64,000 nucleotides of DNA, from NCBI RefSeq assembly GCF_008831285.2, contig NC_045150.1, positions 2,554,001 to 2,618,000 of the forward strand, in the 5' to 3' direction. The number at the start of each line of letters is the position of its first letter. Within the stretch, counting starts at the first letter, position 1. The translations under genes and the position numbers were made by a program. A model generated the notes under the pieces. It saw only the letters and a list, made by a program, of their open reading frames with translations, ran no database searches and had not been told where the DNA came from. The DNA comes from Nymphaea colorata (taxonomy: Eukaryota; Streptophyta; Magnoliopsida; Nymphaeales; Nymphaeaceae). This document shows positions 1 through 11,353 of the stretch, piece after piece.

Positions 1-363
1 ATTTCATGTAAAGACCAATTGTAAGCTAGCAAGACCCAGTTTCAGTTTGAAAAGGAAGTCAGATCTAGCTCCGAACAACCAAACCAAATTCAAGTAGGTG
101 AGTCAAGATGGACTCGGTAAAGCCTTGCCGCCTTGGTCTGGTCTGCTCCAAAACCATCAGCAGCCCCACACAGGAGTGACGCCATTGTTAAGTAAATGCA
201 CAACTATGACCAGTCACATGGTCCATCTCTTATAGGCCTCATATGTAACTCAGTTTTAGGATGAGAGTCCCATCCAACTGCTAGCTCCTCCTCCTCCTTC
301 CTCAAAGCCTTTTTTGGCCACAGAGGAAGACAGAGTTGCAGTTGCAGAGGAGAAGCATCATCC
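1..363. other. upstream region of first gene
   Basis: I see no gene here. The last hundred bases before the ATG at 364 would be the 5'UTR and core promoter of the membrane-protein gene. A TATAGG-like stretch lies at 231-236, but it is a weak match and I do not claim it as the TATA box. Confidence 0.4.
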
Positions 364-1332
364 ATGGACAGGGAACCGGAGCAGCTCCGATTCCTAGGCT
401 TCTTCGGCATCTACAAAGAAGCCCTCAAGATCATCCACTCGCGCAGACGGCTCTTCGGCCTCGTCTCCCTCACCCTCATCCTTCCCCTCTCCGTCATCTT
501 CCTCGCAAACTATGAGATCTCAGCAGCCATATTTGCGAAAATCAATCAGACTGAGGCGACTCCAAACACGGCCCACGACAAACTTAGAGGGGAGTGGGCT
601 CAATTTTGGCTGTTCAAGTTGGGATACCTAATCATCGTAGTAATCTTCTCTCTCCTATCGACCTCAGCCGTCGTGTACATGGTCGCCTGCGTCTACGCAG
701 GCAAGGACATGACGTACAGAAAGATCATGGCGGTCGTCCCGAGAGTCTGGAAGCGATTGATGGTAACCTTCTTCTGGTTGTTCATCATCGGTGTCGGATA
801 CAATCTGACATCGCTATTGGTGATCGCGATGATCATAGTTTTTCTTAAAGGTGTTGCGGAACTTGTACTAGTCATTGTGCTAACAGTGCTGTATCTTGTT
901 GGGCTGGTATATTTGTGTGTGGTTTGGCAATTGGCCGGCGTGATTTCTGTTCTGGAGGAGAAGTGCGGGTGGGCGGCCATGGCGAAAGGCAAGGAACTGA
1001 TCAAGGGGAAGTTATTCGTAGCGAGTGCGATATTCGTCGTGCTTTCCCTGATAGATGCCGGAATCCATGTCGGATTTGTTGCATTGGTTGTTCAACCCTA
1101 CTGGGCCGAGGTCGGGCCGAGGGTGGGGTGTGGGTTCATGTTTCTCTTCCTCCTTTGTGGGATCATATTGCTGGGGCTGGTGACTCAGAGCATCATCTAC
1201 TTTGTGTGCAAGTCCTACCACCATGAGAGCATTGACAAGTCAGGGTTGTCTGATCACCTAGAGCTCTATGGGAAGTATGTGCGCTTGAGCAGGCAAACAG
1301 CGCAGACGGATGATCAACAGTCCCATGTTTGA
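364..1332 (+). CDS. plant-specific six-span membrane protein
   Basis: This is an uninterrupted 322-aa open reading frame. The start MDREPEQLRFLGFFGIYKEA resembles the opening (MDRxPEELQFL) that I recall for an uncharacterised plant membrane-protein family including Arabidopsis At1g31130, At4g19950 and At5g44860. Hydrophobic stretches at about residues 30-50, 84-112, 133-161, 166-198, 217-243 and 253-282 predict six membrane spans. A polar loop at 60-80 and a hydrophilic tail after 285 flank them. There is no cleavable signal peptide, so the first span would act as a signal anchor. The start is the first ATG, in CATCCATGG context. No biochemical function is known to me and none can be read from motifs. 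The gene is intronless and isolated from its neighbours. The coding call is strong; family membership is from memory. Confidence 0.85.
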   Translation: MDREPEQLRFLGFFGIYKEALKIIHSRRRLFGLVSLTLILPLSVIFLANYEISAAIFAKINQTEATPNTAHDKLRGEWAQFWLFKLGYLIIVVIFSLLSTSAVVYMVACVYAGKDMTYRKIMAVVPRVWKRLMVTFFWLFIIGVGYNLTSLLVIAMIIVFLKGVAELVLVIVLTVLYLVGLVYLCVVWQLAGVISVLEEKCGWAAMAKGKELIKGKLFVASAIFVVLSLIDAGIHVGFVALVVQPYWAEVGPRVGCGFMFLFLLCGIILLGLVTQSIIYFVCKSYHHESIDKSGLSDHLELYGKYVRLSRQTAQTDDQQSHV

Positions 1333-1360
1333 ACCTTCTGTGATATTTTTTTTGCCTTGA

Positions 1361-1412
1361 GATATTGTGAGTTTGAGTTACTTGTGAGATATTGTGAGTT
1401 TGAGTTACTTGT
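1361..1412. repeat. 27-bp tandem duplication
   Basis: Two near-identical 27-bp units start at 1361 and 1388, each containing GATATTGTGAGTTTGAGTTA. They lie just after the stop codon of the membrane-protein gene, so probably in its 3'UTR. Confidence 0.85.
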
Positions 1413-4400
1413 ACACAATTACATGGTGTAATATTGTCATGAACAATTGAATTATTTACAAGGATAGAAGGTTTCTTTTCCGTGCTAAAATGTGTTTTTT
1501 TGAGGTTTTTCTTTTGATCTTCTATGCAGTTCACCATAAATCCACTTTTTAGTTATGATTCTGGTCACATGTACGCATGTTGTTCCAGCATTTGAAAGAT
1601 AAGAAGATGTTCATTTTTGAACTTTTCTTCCCTTTTTTTTGGTAAAAAAAAGGGTTACGTCTACTAACAAAATACACAGAATAAATGGTGGAACTTTCAT
1701 TTTTGCACTGAAAGAAAATGAAGAACAAAATAATTTAGAGGCTATATTATTTTGTACTTATATATATCCACTATTGTATACATTAATTTTTTTTAAAACC
1801 CAATGACTCGGGACTTGATATGTGATATCTCTGGGAACCTAGTTTGGTCTGGTTCAACTAGGATCATAATTCCTGAATTTGTAAGTGAATCAAGATTGAG
1901 GAAAGGAAGTCTCAGTATCACTAATTCAACCCCATTGTCGACTCATTTATTATCAGATCGTGTCTGATCAGTAGGTCAACTTAATGGTTTCAGCAATTTT
2001 TATTAACTATTGTTTTTTTTTTTTTGAAAGAAAACTATGTGCAACTTACCATTTAAACATAATAAAGATGTAGAATGAATTGATTACTTGTAGCAATAAG
2101 TTAAATTAAACATCAAGTAAAGTCATGACTAAGTCATATTTATTCTTATAATAACAAGAAACCCGATCATTAAGTTACTCTATTTATAAGTGCATACCTC
2201 AACATAACTGAATATCAACTATCAGTATATATAAAAAAAAAAAACGCTCTACAAAAACAGGCATTAACATTAAGATAACATCTACTGCCAAATTTTGAGC
2301 GAGTCAAACAAGTTCTGTTAACATTAAGATAAGTTCTAGGCTGATCAAACAAGTTGACTCGGCGAGCCAAATGAGCTCTTGGCAATTAAAAGAAAAAAAA
2401 AAAGCAACTTATTTTGAGTTTTAAATATTGCATAAGTCTAATTGCACAAAACTTGAGCTAGAAAATATTGCACCTTTGATTTGACTCTATGGATCTCAAT
2501 ACTTCATGAGTGTATTAATGACGCTCACATTTGTCAAACGTTTACAGAAACCGTTCACATTATGTTTCCGTCCACTTGTCTTCAACCAACAAAAGGGGCC
2601 TCCACTTAATATTTTTTTTTCCTGGATCAGATCGTGGATCTACATCCAGATTTGACAATGTCGGGGTCGATCTCATATTACTTATACAAGATTTTATGGA
2701 CCAATCATAAACAGGCAGGGGAGGATCTTGTGGAAAAACTGAATCCAGTTCCTTGTCAGGCACGTTAAGTTGGCTACGAATTGCCCACCGAACATACTAA
2801 ATAAAAAATTGCACCGGTTCAGATTTGGGGTGGAGTCAATCGATCTACATTCCATGTATTTGATCCATATTTGGTGGATCCGGTACCACATGATCTACAA
2901 TCCATGTATTTGATCCATATAATTTGGATCCATTTTTAAGGTAAGATTTATCCATAAGTCTCATTCGTTTACTTTTATATTTCCTGCTAAGGATGTCAAT
3001 AACCTGAGAGATTCAGGGTACCAAATCAAATCTTTGAAGGATGTTTTCAAATACAAGTGTAAAAGCATATAATAGAGACACTAGGAACTTTGTACGAAAT
3101 AGGATAGGAAGATTATTTAGAATTTACATATGGGTACTTAGGTTTTAAGAAAATTGGGAAAAAGGGTGATTAGGAAGAAATTTAGAGACTACAGGAGGCA
3201 TTTCTTTACTTATTTACGAGCAAAAGTAGTTGCAAAATGGAAGTTTATAGAATACTGGGAAGAAAAAAAAAAGAGTAGAATATCTTACTTATAGAGCATT
3301 TGGGTATAAAGCATTTAAGAGAAGAAACTATTCGTTCTGCAAACACTGGTAAATAGTGCAAGACTTCTTTATTCGCTTTGTCCCTGCCTTATTTGTTGTT
3401 CTTTATTCATTCTATCTCTGACGAATCTGCTTTTCTTTATTCACTCTTCTTTTATTCACTCTCGAATTCGCTAATTGGGGCAACAGATAGGGCGAGAAGT
3501 GGTAAGCCACTAAGCCTATAAAGTCTTTCAATGGAATGACATGGATAAAAAACTGATTGACCATTGGGGGAACCATGGTCTCATCTGTTCAAATGTAGTC
3601 GAAGATGTTTGCATCTTAGATAAATTGTATGTCATCACCATGATCATCAAATGCAAAAGAATAGTAGTAAGAAGGCTCAAATGCTAGTATTGAAGGAGTT
3701 TTGTCTCTAAAAGCATGCTATGGTGTAGATGATGCAGAATTTAACATTCTTAGGTGGGGGAAACCATGCTTTCCACCAGCCCGGTGTCATCCATTCCAAC
3801 AACAAAGGATGGATTAGATGCCTCAAGTCTATTATTGAAGGTGGAAGGAACTGACTTAAAAGATGGAGCTTTTTAGCTGACCACAACTGCCACGAAAAGG
3901 CTCAAAGATGATACAATTCCTTTTAACAACGGTTCTTTGGACTCCACAAGCTGATCCTCTTATATGCTCAAGTCTGTTTTCAGGTAAAGGCTGTTTCAGG
4001 CCTCTTCTTGGCTTTGCCTGGTTTTTTTATTACTTGTGAGAGGTTGTTGCGTTAGCAACTCTTTTTTTTTTTTTTCTTTCTACTTACCAGATAGATACAT
4101 GACATCCTTGTCACTCTTGGTTTTTGTACATTTTTTTTGTCGTGTACATATGATTTTTTCTTTATAAATGGTGGGGAGCCTACCTTCCAGAACCCATCAT
4201 TGGAACTAGTCTCCATTTCAAAGCTCTGGTAGCATCAACTTTCTGTGCCAAGATTTGCCAAGGAAAACTGGATATGCCAAGATACTTTGGTGTTTGGAAC
4301 TTTGGATCTTATCTACTATGCTATGCAAAGGTTATGAAGCCACTTAGCTCAACGTTAGACATTGAAGAACCGCTGTTTGCGGACTTTCTAAGATCAGATC

Positions 4401-5126
4401 GGTCAAAGCAGTCGCAACTGTCAAGGATGCATTAAAGGAACGAGAAAAGTGTATCGTGTCATGAGAAAAAACCCTATGCAAGATTCTCCCAGCCCTCTTT
4501 TTACGTACCAGTGCCAGTTTGAATTGAATCGGCCCTAGTTGATATTGCTTCCTCTTCCCACATTACCTGTACCCAAACCTTCTAATCAACTGAAAGGAGG
4601 ATCAAAACACATGAACCAAAATTTTTAGCACGGGTTCCGTCTGGCCAACATCTGTGTGGACGTAACTCTCTCCAGGATCATGCCAGGCAACACAGGCAAT
4701 TGGTGCAGTGGATGGGAAGCCATCTTCCCAAGGATATATTCAACATAGGTCCACACCAGGAGGATTACCTGTGGGTGTTCTTTAAGACCTAGGGCACCCA
4801 TTTGGGTTGACCATTATAGGAGGAGCCAAATTGAGTAAATCCTGTTTCTGTACAAATATTCCCATATTAAAATGAAATGAAGAAAAAAGACAGCCACTGG
4901 TCGTCTTACCTTCCTGTTTGAAGGCCCAACCTGTCCACATAAGTTCTGTAGAGATGGAACCACTGAAAGAGAAAATCGAAAGTAACAAGAATGAAATATA
5001 ACACGCAGACAATCACTGAAGAGTGCAGAAATGAGCTAAACATGGAATGAATCAAAAGACAATATCCATAAATCAAATATACAACAACGCAGGAACATGA
5101 ACAGTGAATAAATATGATCAGGGAAT
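1413..5126. other. intergenic AT-rich spacer
   Basis: No gene or intact mobile element is recognised. The stretch is AT-rich with poly-T and poly-A runs. It includes a GATC-rich segment (about 2620-2935) holding a 50-bp duplication. A T-rich segment near 4070-4190 ending in TTTATAAATGGTGGGGAGCC faintly resembles the 3' end of plant LINEs, but no LINE coding sequence is visible next to it. Confidence 0.5.
2842..2920. repeat. 50-bp tandem duplication
   Basis: The phrase GATCTAC(A/T)(T/A)TCCATG followed by TATTTGATCCATAT occurs at 2842 and again at 2892, an exact 50-bp offset. The intervening bases are less alike. Confidence 0.75.
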
Positions 5127-7883
5127 TTACACTGCTACCAACATCAGCATGAAGCCATCAATAGGAAGACCACTAGTAGAAGGGTACACTTTGCAACAGC
5201 AGCCACTCGTGGCAGCCTCTGGTTGAGGTTTCTGCTTGAAAATATTCCGTTTTACAACAGAGGGGCCTTCTGCTAAGAGGCTTGGCGTGTCTAAGATCTG
5301 CAACAAAAATAGTTTATTAGAAATCAAAACTGAAGTTAACAAGAGAACTCAAGTTTGTGGGTTCATCCACTTTGAACTCCTTTTCCTTCTGTTATTGGTC
5401 CAAGCCAGAAAGCACATCAAAAAGTTTCAAAAGGACTAACAGAAACTAAACTTCAAAAAGAAGAACATTTGACAGGAATACGTCTGCTACGCATATTAAT
5501 TCAGTAGTTCACTGTCATACAGTTATCTTCCAAGGGCCCGTACACTGGGGCAGTCCTACTGCTGCTGCAAGCTTTGGTATTGCTCTGCTTGCAAGGCATG
5601 CAGAGGCATCGGTAGAGAACAATATGTGTCTGTGCGTGAGAGAGAGAGAGAGAGAGAGAGAGAGCACAATCATCTTATATTAAAAAGAAGACTACACAAT
5701 GGGTGTTTGGAGGCTTTTAGGGCCACACTTATGGCACAACCAATATGGCCCTTCAGGCACTTGGACTGAACAAAAAAGAGCATAATATTCCACGAAGACT
5801 GGACAAGACCAAGCGCACATTAACTCAAGATTATGAATTAGATGCCAATGAACATGCGAATGTCAAATTTAATATCCATGTGAATTAAATCAATCATGAA
5901 CTAGTGAAGAAGAGAAACAACTCCACATTGGGCTTATTCATGCCATAAACTACCTAAGATAAAAATTTGGTTTATCCACCATGTCTAAGTTCTATTTGCA
6001 GGCCAAGGTGTAACTAATTTAGCAACATAACAGACTAGTGAATAACACCCCCCATGAATTACCATTTCCAGTACATAAGAATGAGTAGTCTAACTAAAAG
6101 TTGAAAAAAGGATGAAAATTTTAAAAAATCCTATAAACTTGATTCATAGGAATCACGTTAAATTTGATTCTACCGTTACTACCTTGTCAACTTTGTTTCC
6201 AACAAGCATTTTGATGCAATCTTGATTAGTAGAATATAGATCAATTTCCTTGGCCCATACATCTGAAAGGCTCGTTAATGTTTCACGTCTTGTCACATCA
6301 TACACTGCACGAATATCAGAGAGAACCGGTTATCATCAGTACCAAATCAAGATAAAAAGGAAATCTATTAATACTTGTCAAGAGTGAAGTGTGGTACATG
6401 TATTAAAACTCACAATTAAACAGTCCATCAATTATTTGACTCACAAAAGCTACATGTACAGCATCATAGATGAACCAGAAGCAATTCAACATGGAAAGCT
6501 GATCGCCAAAAGGTTTTACCTTTCATTATTTTCACAATTGGAAACCAAAAAATTCATTGCCTTAGGTACATCCTAATGATTAACCACTTCCATAATTAAG
6601 AGTTCACTTATTATAAGCATCAAATACTTGTGCGAGAGAAAATCTTAGTGAAGTTAGTTGGCATCTATCACCTACCATGTAGATGCACCAAATCTAAAGT
6701 ACACAAAAACTTTCCCTTAAGCTACTTATCCCTTGTCTGAAACTACCGTGCTTTATTCAGAGAAGGCGTGTTTGGATGTAGGGCAAGTGGGCAACATGTA
6801 CCACATGGTGCATAAGGGTAACATTTCCAAATGCACCCAGACAATATCCAGAAAGAGAGTTAAAAATTGAACCAAAAGGAGTCGCATTTTTTTTTTTTTT
6901 GCCCTGCCTCTCCTTTGGCAATCAAGTTTTTTCAACTCCTTTGTGCATTTCAACCTTATTTTCAATGGATTTTATCCACCCTCCAATTCAAACAAGGTGA
7001 AATTTTCTCTGTTTTGAAAATAATTTCTCTTCCAAAGTGAACCTAGTGGAATGTTTGCTGCTTTTTGTTTCAATTTGCATCAAGTCTCAGTTTTAAAACC
7101 CATGAAAAGGCTAATGCAAATAGCAAAAAATGATTAAACTTACCCATTATTATTCCTTGAGCTCCTCTATAATGTGAACTGGTGAATGTTCTGAATCTCT
7201 CTTGTCCAGCTGCAATAGCAACATGAATCAATTGGTAAAGCAATAAATTGTTCCAGTTAAGTTCAAGGTGCTACGGTAATTGTAATAAAAACGGGCGAAA
7301 GAACAGCGTAACAGAAGCAGGCATTGGATGGAGATTATCACTTCTACAGATAATAATATTCCTTCAGGAATTTGGTGCTTGTTAACAACAAATAACCATA
7401 TAACACAACCAACTCAATCTTTTCCCACCAACATTCACCAGCTTGACCTTAATGTCGACACCTAGAGATGCAGCATGGTTCCAATCACAAAGACGAAGGA
7501 AAACTGAGAAGAAAGAAAAACAAAGATACCAAAACATAAGGTAGTTTTATTGGTGCTAGCGTTGCAGATAAGGAAAACTCCTCAGGGTTTTGTCCTTAAT
7601 AAAGTTTGGTGGCATCAGTTGCAGTAAAGACAGAAACAAGAACAAAGCATAAAAGATGCAAATGAGCATCTATCTAACATAGCTTTCCACAAGGAAAATA
7701 GAAAAGCAACACAAGGCTCAAAACAGATCAAAACTTGAAGCCTTAACCTATTGTTGGTGAAAGATCTTCAAAAGTATTTGAAGTAAAGCTCAATAGAAGA
7801 CTGCTCTTTCCAACGCCTGAATCGCCGATAAGTAGCAACTTGAAGGAATAATCAAACTCTGGCGGCGTTGGAGATGCATCCAT
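5127..7883 (-). pseudogene. RABC/Rab18-type small GTPase, decayed
   Basis: Exons on the minus strand read as a plant Rab18 (RABC) GTPase, a family of membrane-trafficking switches. Exon 1 (7883-7748) starts [20 protein letters not shown] and has the P-loop GDSGVGKS and switch-I SPTI. Exon 2 (7461 to about 7414) reads VDIKVKLVNVGGKRL. Exon 3 (7209-7144) reads GQERFRTFTSSHYRGAQGI. Exon 4 (6304-6183) has VYDVTRRE and the guanine-specificity motif NKVD. The last exon (5297-5127) has ILDTPSLLAEG and NIFKQKP. Three defects are visible. (1) After KRL the expected KLTIWDTA is not found, so the G3 aspartate is lost. (2) The roughly 40-codon exon with the SAK motif (G5) is absent between 5300 and 6180. 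(3) The C-terminal cysteines are followed by about 20 further residues (KVYPSTSG onward), so they are not terminal for prenylation. The remaining exons still join in one frame of about 180 codons, against about 208-210 for the family. A young pseudogene or a mis-assembled locus is most likely. Confidence 0.75.
5638..5664. repeat. (GA)n microsatellite
   Basis: A pure GA run of about 27 bp, located where the missing SAK-motif exon of the Rab-like locus would be expected. Confidence 0.95.
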
Positions 7884-8640
7884 CAAGTCTAGCTCTTACC
7901 AATCCCACGGTAATGCTGATCTTACCTACACATTCACATTGTGAACCGCCAAGGAGAGAAACCGGTCACCGCAATACGATGCAGAGTAATTTAGCATACA
8001 GCCAGAACGAAGAATTGTGTTTAATTAATAACTTTGCACTGTGTGCGAATAAACTGAAGTTCTTCATGGAAAAATTAAAATACTATATCATTCAAAGAAA
8101 TCCTTATAGCCCAAAACTTCTAACATACTGAATGGTTACAAGCAAACTAACTGAGAGCACATTCTCACATATGTAAACGAAGTTGCCATTATTGAAATCA
8201 GATAGCCTTCAGTTTACCAATTAAAAGAAAGTCTTCGCATATATATGTATCACGGTAACAAAAAAAGCCACGAAAAAAATTCCCAACTGAGACCAAATCG
8301 ATCAGAGAAGAGAGAAAATGTAAGAGGGATAAAAAATCTTTGGTCTTCAGACTACAGTTGCCGGAGGAACAGAGCCAACAACAATAACTACCCCTTTAAT
8401 AATCTACAAAACCCGCTCTAATGGACCCTAGACCAGCCGCCAAAGTCCCACCAATTCATGAATGGACACCACCAAGAGAAGAATACACTGCGACAACGGG
8501 AGGAGGCAAACAAACAAAACCAGAATATATCACGTAAAAAAAGATGTGAAAGAGCACGAATTCCACATACCTCTCTAGAAGGACGAAAACAAGTGAGGAA
8601 GGAGAGGTGGAAGATCAAGAATGCTGAGAAATTGTCTTGA
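7884..8640 (-). other. probable 5'UTR and UTR intron of Rab-like locus
   Basis: On the minus strand a good donor, AGAG|GTATGT, lies at 8571/8570. A possible acceptor GCTAG precedes the ATG at 7883 by a few bases. This suggests a leader exon above 8571 and a UTR intron of about 0.7 kb, a common arrangement for plant Rab genes. No transcript evidence is available. Confidence 0.35.
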
Positions 8641-9874
8641 TGGTATTGAAACGTGTTGATCTATGTTGAGGGTTGTCATGCGAGACTAATGTGGACATTT
8701 TTTGTATAGTAAAAGAAGATTTGCACATACAAGACCCAACTTGGAAGCACTGTATTGAATAAAATCCAAAAAGAAAAATGATATGCAATTATTAACAAGA
8801 CATTTAATTTTCATAAGTAGTATAGTAAAAATGAAACAACGTCTGGCCAGAACTCTTAGACCATGCGATGATGTACCATACATTTCTCTTATAAGACACT
8901 TGCAACTCAAGAAAGGTGAAAAAGAACAAAGTGAAATACTTGCAGTCAAAGGAATGTGAAAAAGAAGAAAATAGAATCTAAAATAGAAACAGAACAAAAA
9001 GGAACCTAAAATTTGTCAAAAAATGAGACTATGAGTAGTGATCTTACAAATCCTTTTGCTGGAAAAGTGGAAATTGACAAACAAGAGGATTTATGGATGA
9101 ATTTATAAATTCAGAAGTTCAACAAGCAACAATCAGTAGTTTTTTTTTTTAAAAAAAAAAAGAAGAAAAAAAAACAGTTTTTTTCCTACTAGAGGTTTTA
9201 TGTTAATGTTTTGTGATCTTTTGGCTTATACATTAGGCCTATGTAAAACTTTTGCAAATTATAGTCGAAGATTTGAGCAACAAAGTTATCATGTAATGAA
9301 AATAAAGTTCATAGATCATGTTGAAGGACTAGAAGAAAGCACGAAAAAATTTGGCTCTACGATAATGGTAGTTGCTTGGACTTTTAATGGTACAATAAGG
9401 ACGGTAATTAACTTTCTTAAAAAACATTCCGGCACAGTTTTCTTACTGTCTTGTGATATTAATGAAGTAAAATAGACATTTAATGATTTGGTACATGGAA
9501 GCAAATAAAGAACTTAAAAAAAACAAAATGTAGCTCAAGTAGTATATATATATATATATAGAAAAAGAGAGAGAGAGATAAATTGGTAAAAAGTACACTT
9601 AGGTCAGGGATAACACCCAGACCCATTGATTTTTTGTTAAAAAATTATTTGAAATACAATATAAACATCTTAATATGTTTCTAAATACTATTTTGGTATA
9701 AAACATGCTTTGATTCAAGTTGTTTTAATGAAAAAAGTTGATTTTTTTTATTATCATGTCATGGGATCCGTTCATTTTTTTTGTTATAAGAAAACTACTA
9801 AAGTTTAACAGATGAACAACTTTATGTTTTGCATCAACCCACTCTTAAAATCATCTCAATAAGGTTAGATTGCA

Positions 9875-9878
<4 letters not shown>

Positions 9879-9928
<50 letters not shown>
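9879..9928. repeat. (AT)n microsatellite
   Basis: An uninterrupted AT dinucleotide run of about 50 bp. Confidence 0.95.
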
Positions 9929-9931
<3 letters not shown>

Positions 9932-10009
9932 CACCCCCAAAATTTTCCAAAGACTGTATTCCATTTATTTGAACAAGATTTCAATTATTTCAACTTTTTT
10001 TACAATGAT

Positions 10010-10420
10010 TTGGATCTAATTTCGGACCCTTGGCCCAAGTTCACCCTAAAACAGACTTCTAGATCCATATCCAAATTTGAATCTGGACTCTAGTGACAGA
10101 CTTCTATATCCATATCCAAATCAAATTATCGATCCTAGATCCAAAACAAACCTTTAGATCTATGTACAAATTCAAATCTCGATCCTAGATCCAAAACAAA
10201 CCTTTAGACCCATATCTAATCCAAATGCAAGGTTTAAATTTAAAAACCAACTTTAAATCTATATCTTAGATCCAAAATTCACACCTGGATCCATAATACG
10301 AAGCTAAAGTCTGTAATTGAACCCAACAAGCGAAATCAAGTTCAAATTAGGAAGATAGATCCATAAAGCCGCTTTTGGATCCAAATTAGATCCAAAACCA
10401 ATGTTGGATCCAAATCAAGA
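10010..10420. repeat. degenerate GATCC-word array with 50-bp duplication
   Basis: The segment reiterates variants of GATCCAAA, GATCTATAT and CCATATCCAAAT. Its clearest unit, GATCCTAGATCCAAAACAAA, occurs at 10131 and 10181, exactly 50 bp apart. It could be the body of an unrecognised element or a decayed satellite. Confidence 0.7.
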
Positions 10421-11353
10421 ACTTCAAATCAAAATAACAATTTGCAACCCTATTTAGCACTGCATGGACACATGCAAACCCCTCTTTTTTTGTTTTCATC
10501 TCAACCTTGGGCCAAAATTTTAAATATATGTTTTAAAACCAAAACGCCCATCTAACCCTTGATCCGAGCCTTGGGCAATCAACCGAAACACTCTCGCGAT
10601 CAACCAAGCTTGGGACAACCCAAAACGAGCTCGGAACAACCCAAAAAGTAGCCGGATCCATTTTTTATAAAGAGATCATTTTACCCTTCAAAATATACAT
10701 TTTACAATAAATTTTAAATTAATTTTAGTTGGGACCCTCTTGGGAGGCAAAAGCCACCCTTAGTGGCTCATTTTTTAACCAATAGGGGGGCATTTTGCCC
10801 CCATCAGCATGCCCTCGCTAAGGACGTGCTGGCCTGGTGCGCCGAGACAGGTCTGCACCTTTCGGTTTTTTTCCTTTCCTTTCTTTTCCTTTTCATTTAT
10901 TAAAATCATTTTTTTCCCTTAAATCCAAAGATAACCTCCCTGAAAACAGCACAAGAAGAAACTGAAAAAGATCTGCAATTTTTTTTTCTGCCATCTTTTA
11001 TGAATGGCTGACTGGATCGGCATCGACCAACAACAGCAACACAGGCATGATCAGGTCTTCTTAAATAGGAAAACCTGTCAACCTTCGCATTTTTCACAAA
11101 CCAGCTGTCATAAAAAAACATAATTCATAAAAACCTCGTTCTCTGTAATCCAGATGGACCTGATTTCACACTCCAATACCAAAAAATCTAGAAAAAAAAT
11201 CGAGTTTTTTGTGTCCACCCAGACGGCCCCCAGTATTTCCTTTCGGGAGGAGAGAGACGTGGCACCTGTTGGTCGCAAAAGCGAAATTTTCTTTCCAATG
11301 GTGTAATTTCGAAATGTATAATGTCAGAGAGAGAGAGGATTCTCCACTGACGA

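Larger units (their letters stand above)
8641..11353. other. intergenic spacer between divergent genes
   Basis: No gene is recognised between the Rab-like locus (leftward) and the TPR gene (rightward). It is very AT-rich to about 10700 and holds an AT microsatellite and a GATCC-rich degenerate array. From about 10730 the base composition rises towards the TPR gene, whose promoter and 5'UTR must lie in the last few hundred bases. Confidence 0.5.

Noticed and set aside
594-1226. Additional open frames on both strands
   Set aside because: They overlap the membrane-protein coding sequence in other frames and show no recognisable protein features.
4070-4200. T-rich stretch resembling a LINE 3' end
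   Set aside because: No reverse-transcriptase or endonuclease remnants are visible upstream, so the resemblance could be chance.
5521-5640. Plus-strand GIALLARHAEAS reading, considered as an inverted copy of the missing Rab exon
   Set aside because: Only a few residues resemble the family; the catalytic SAK segment is absent and nothing around it aligns.
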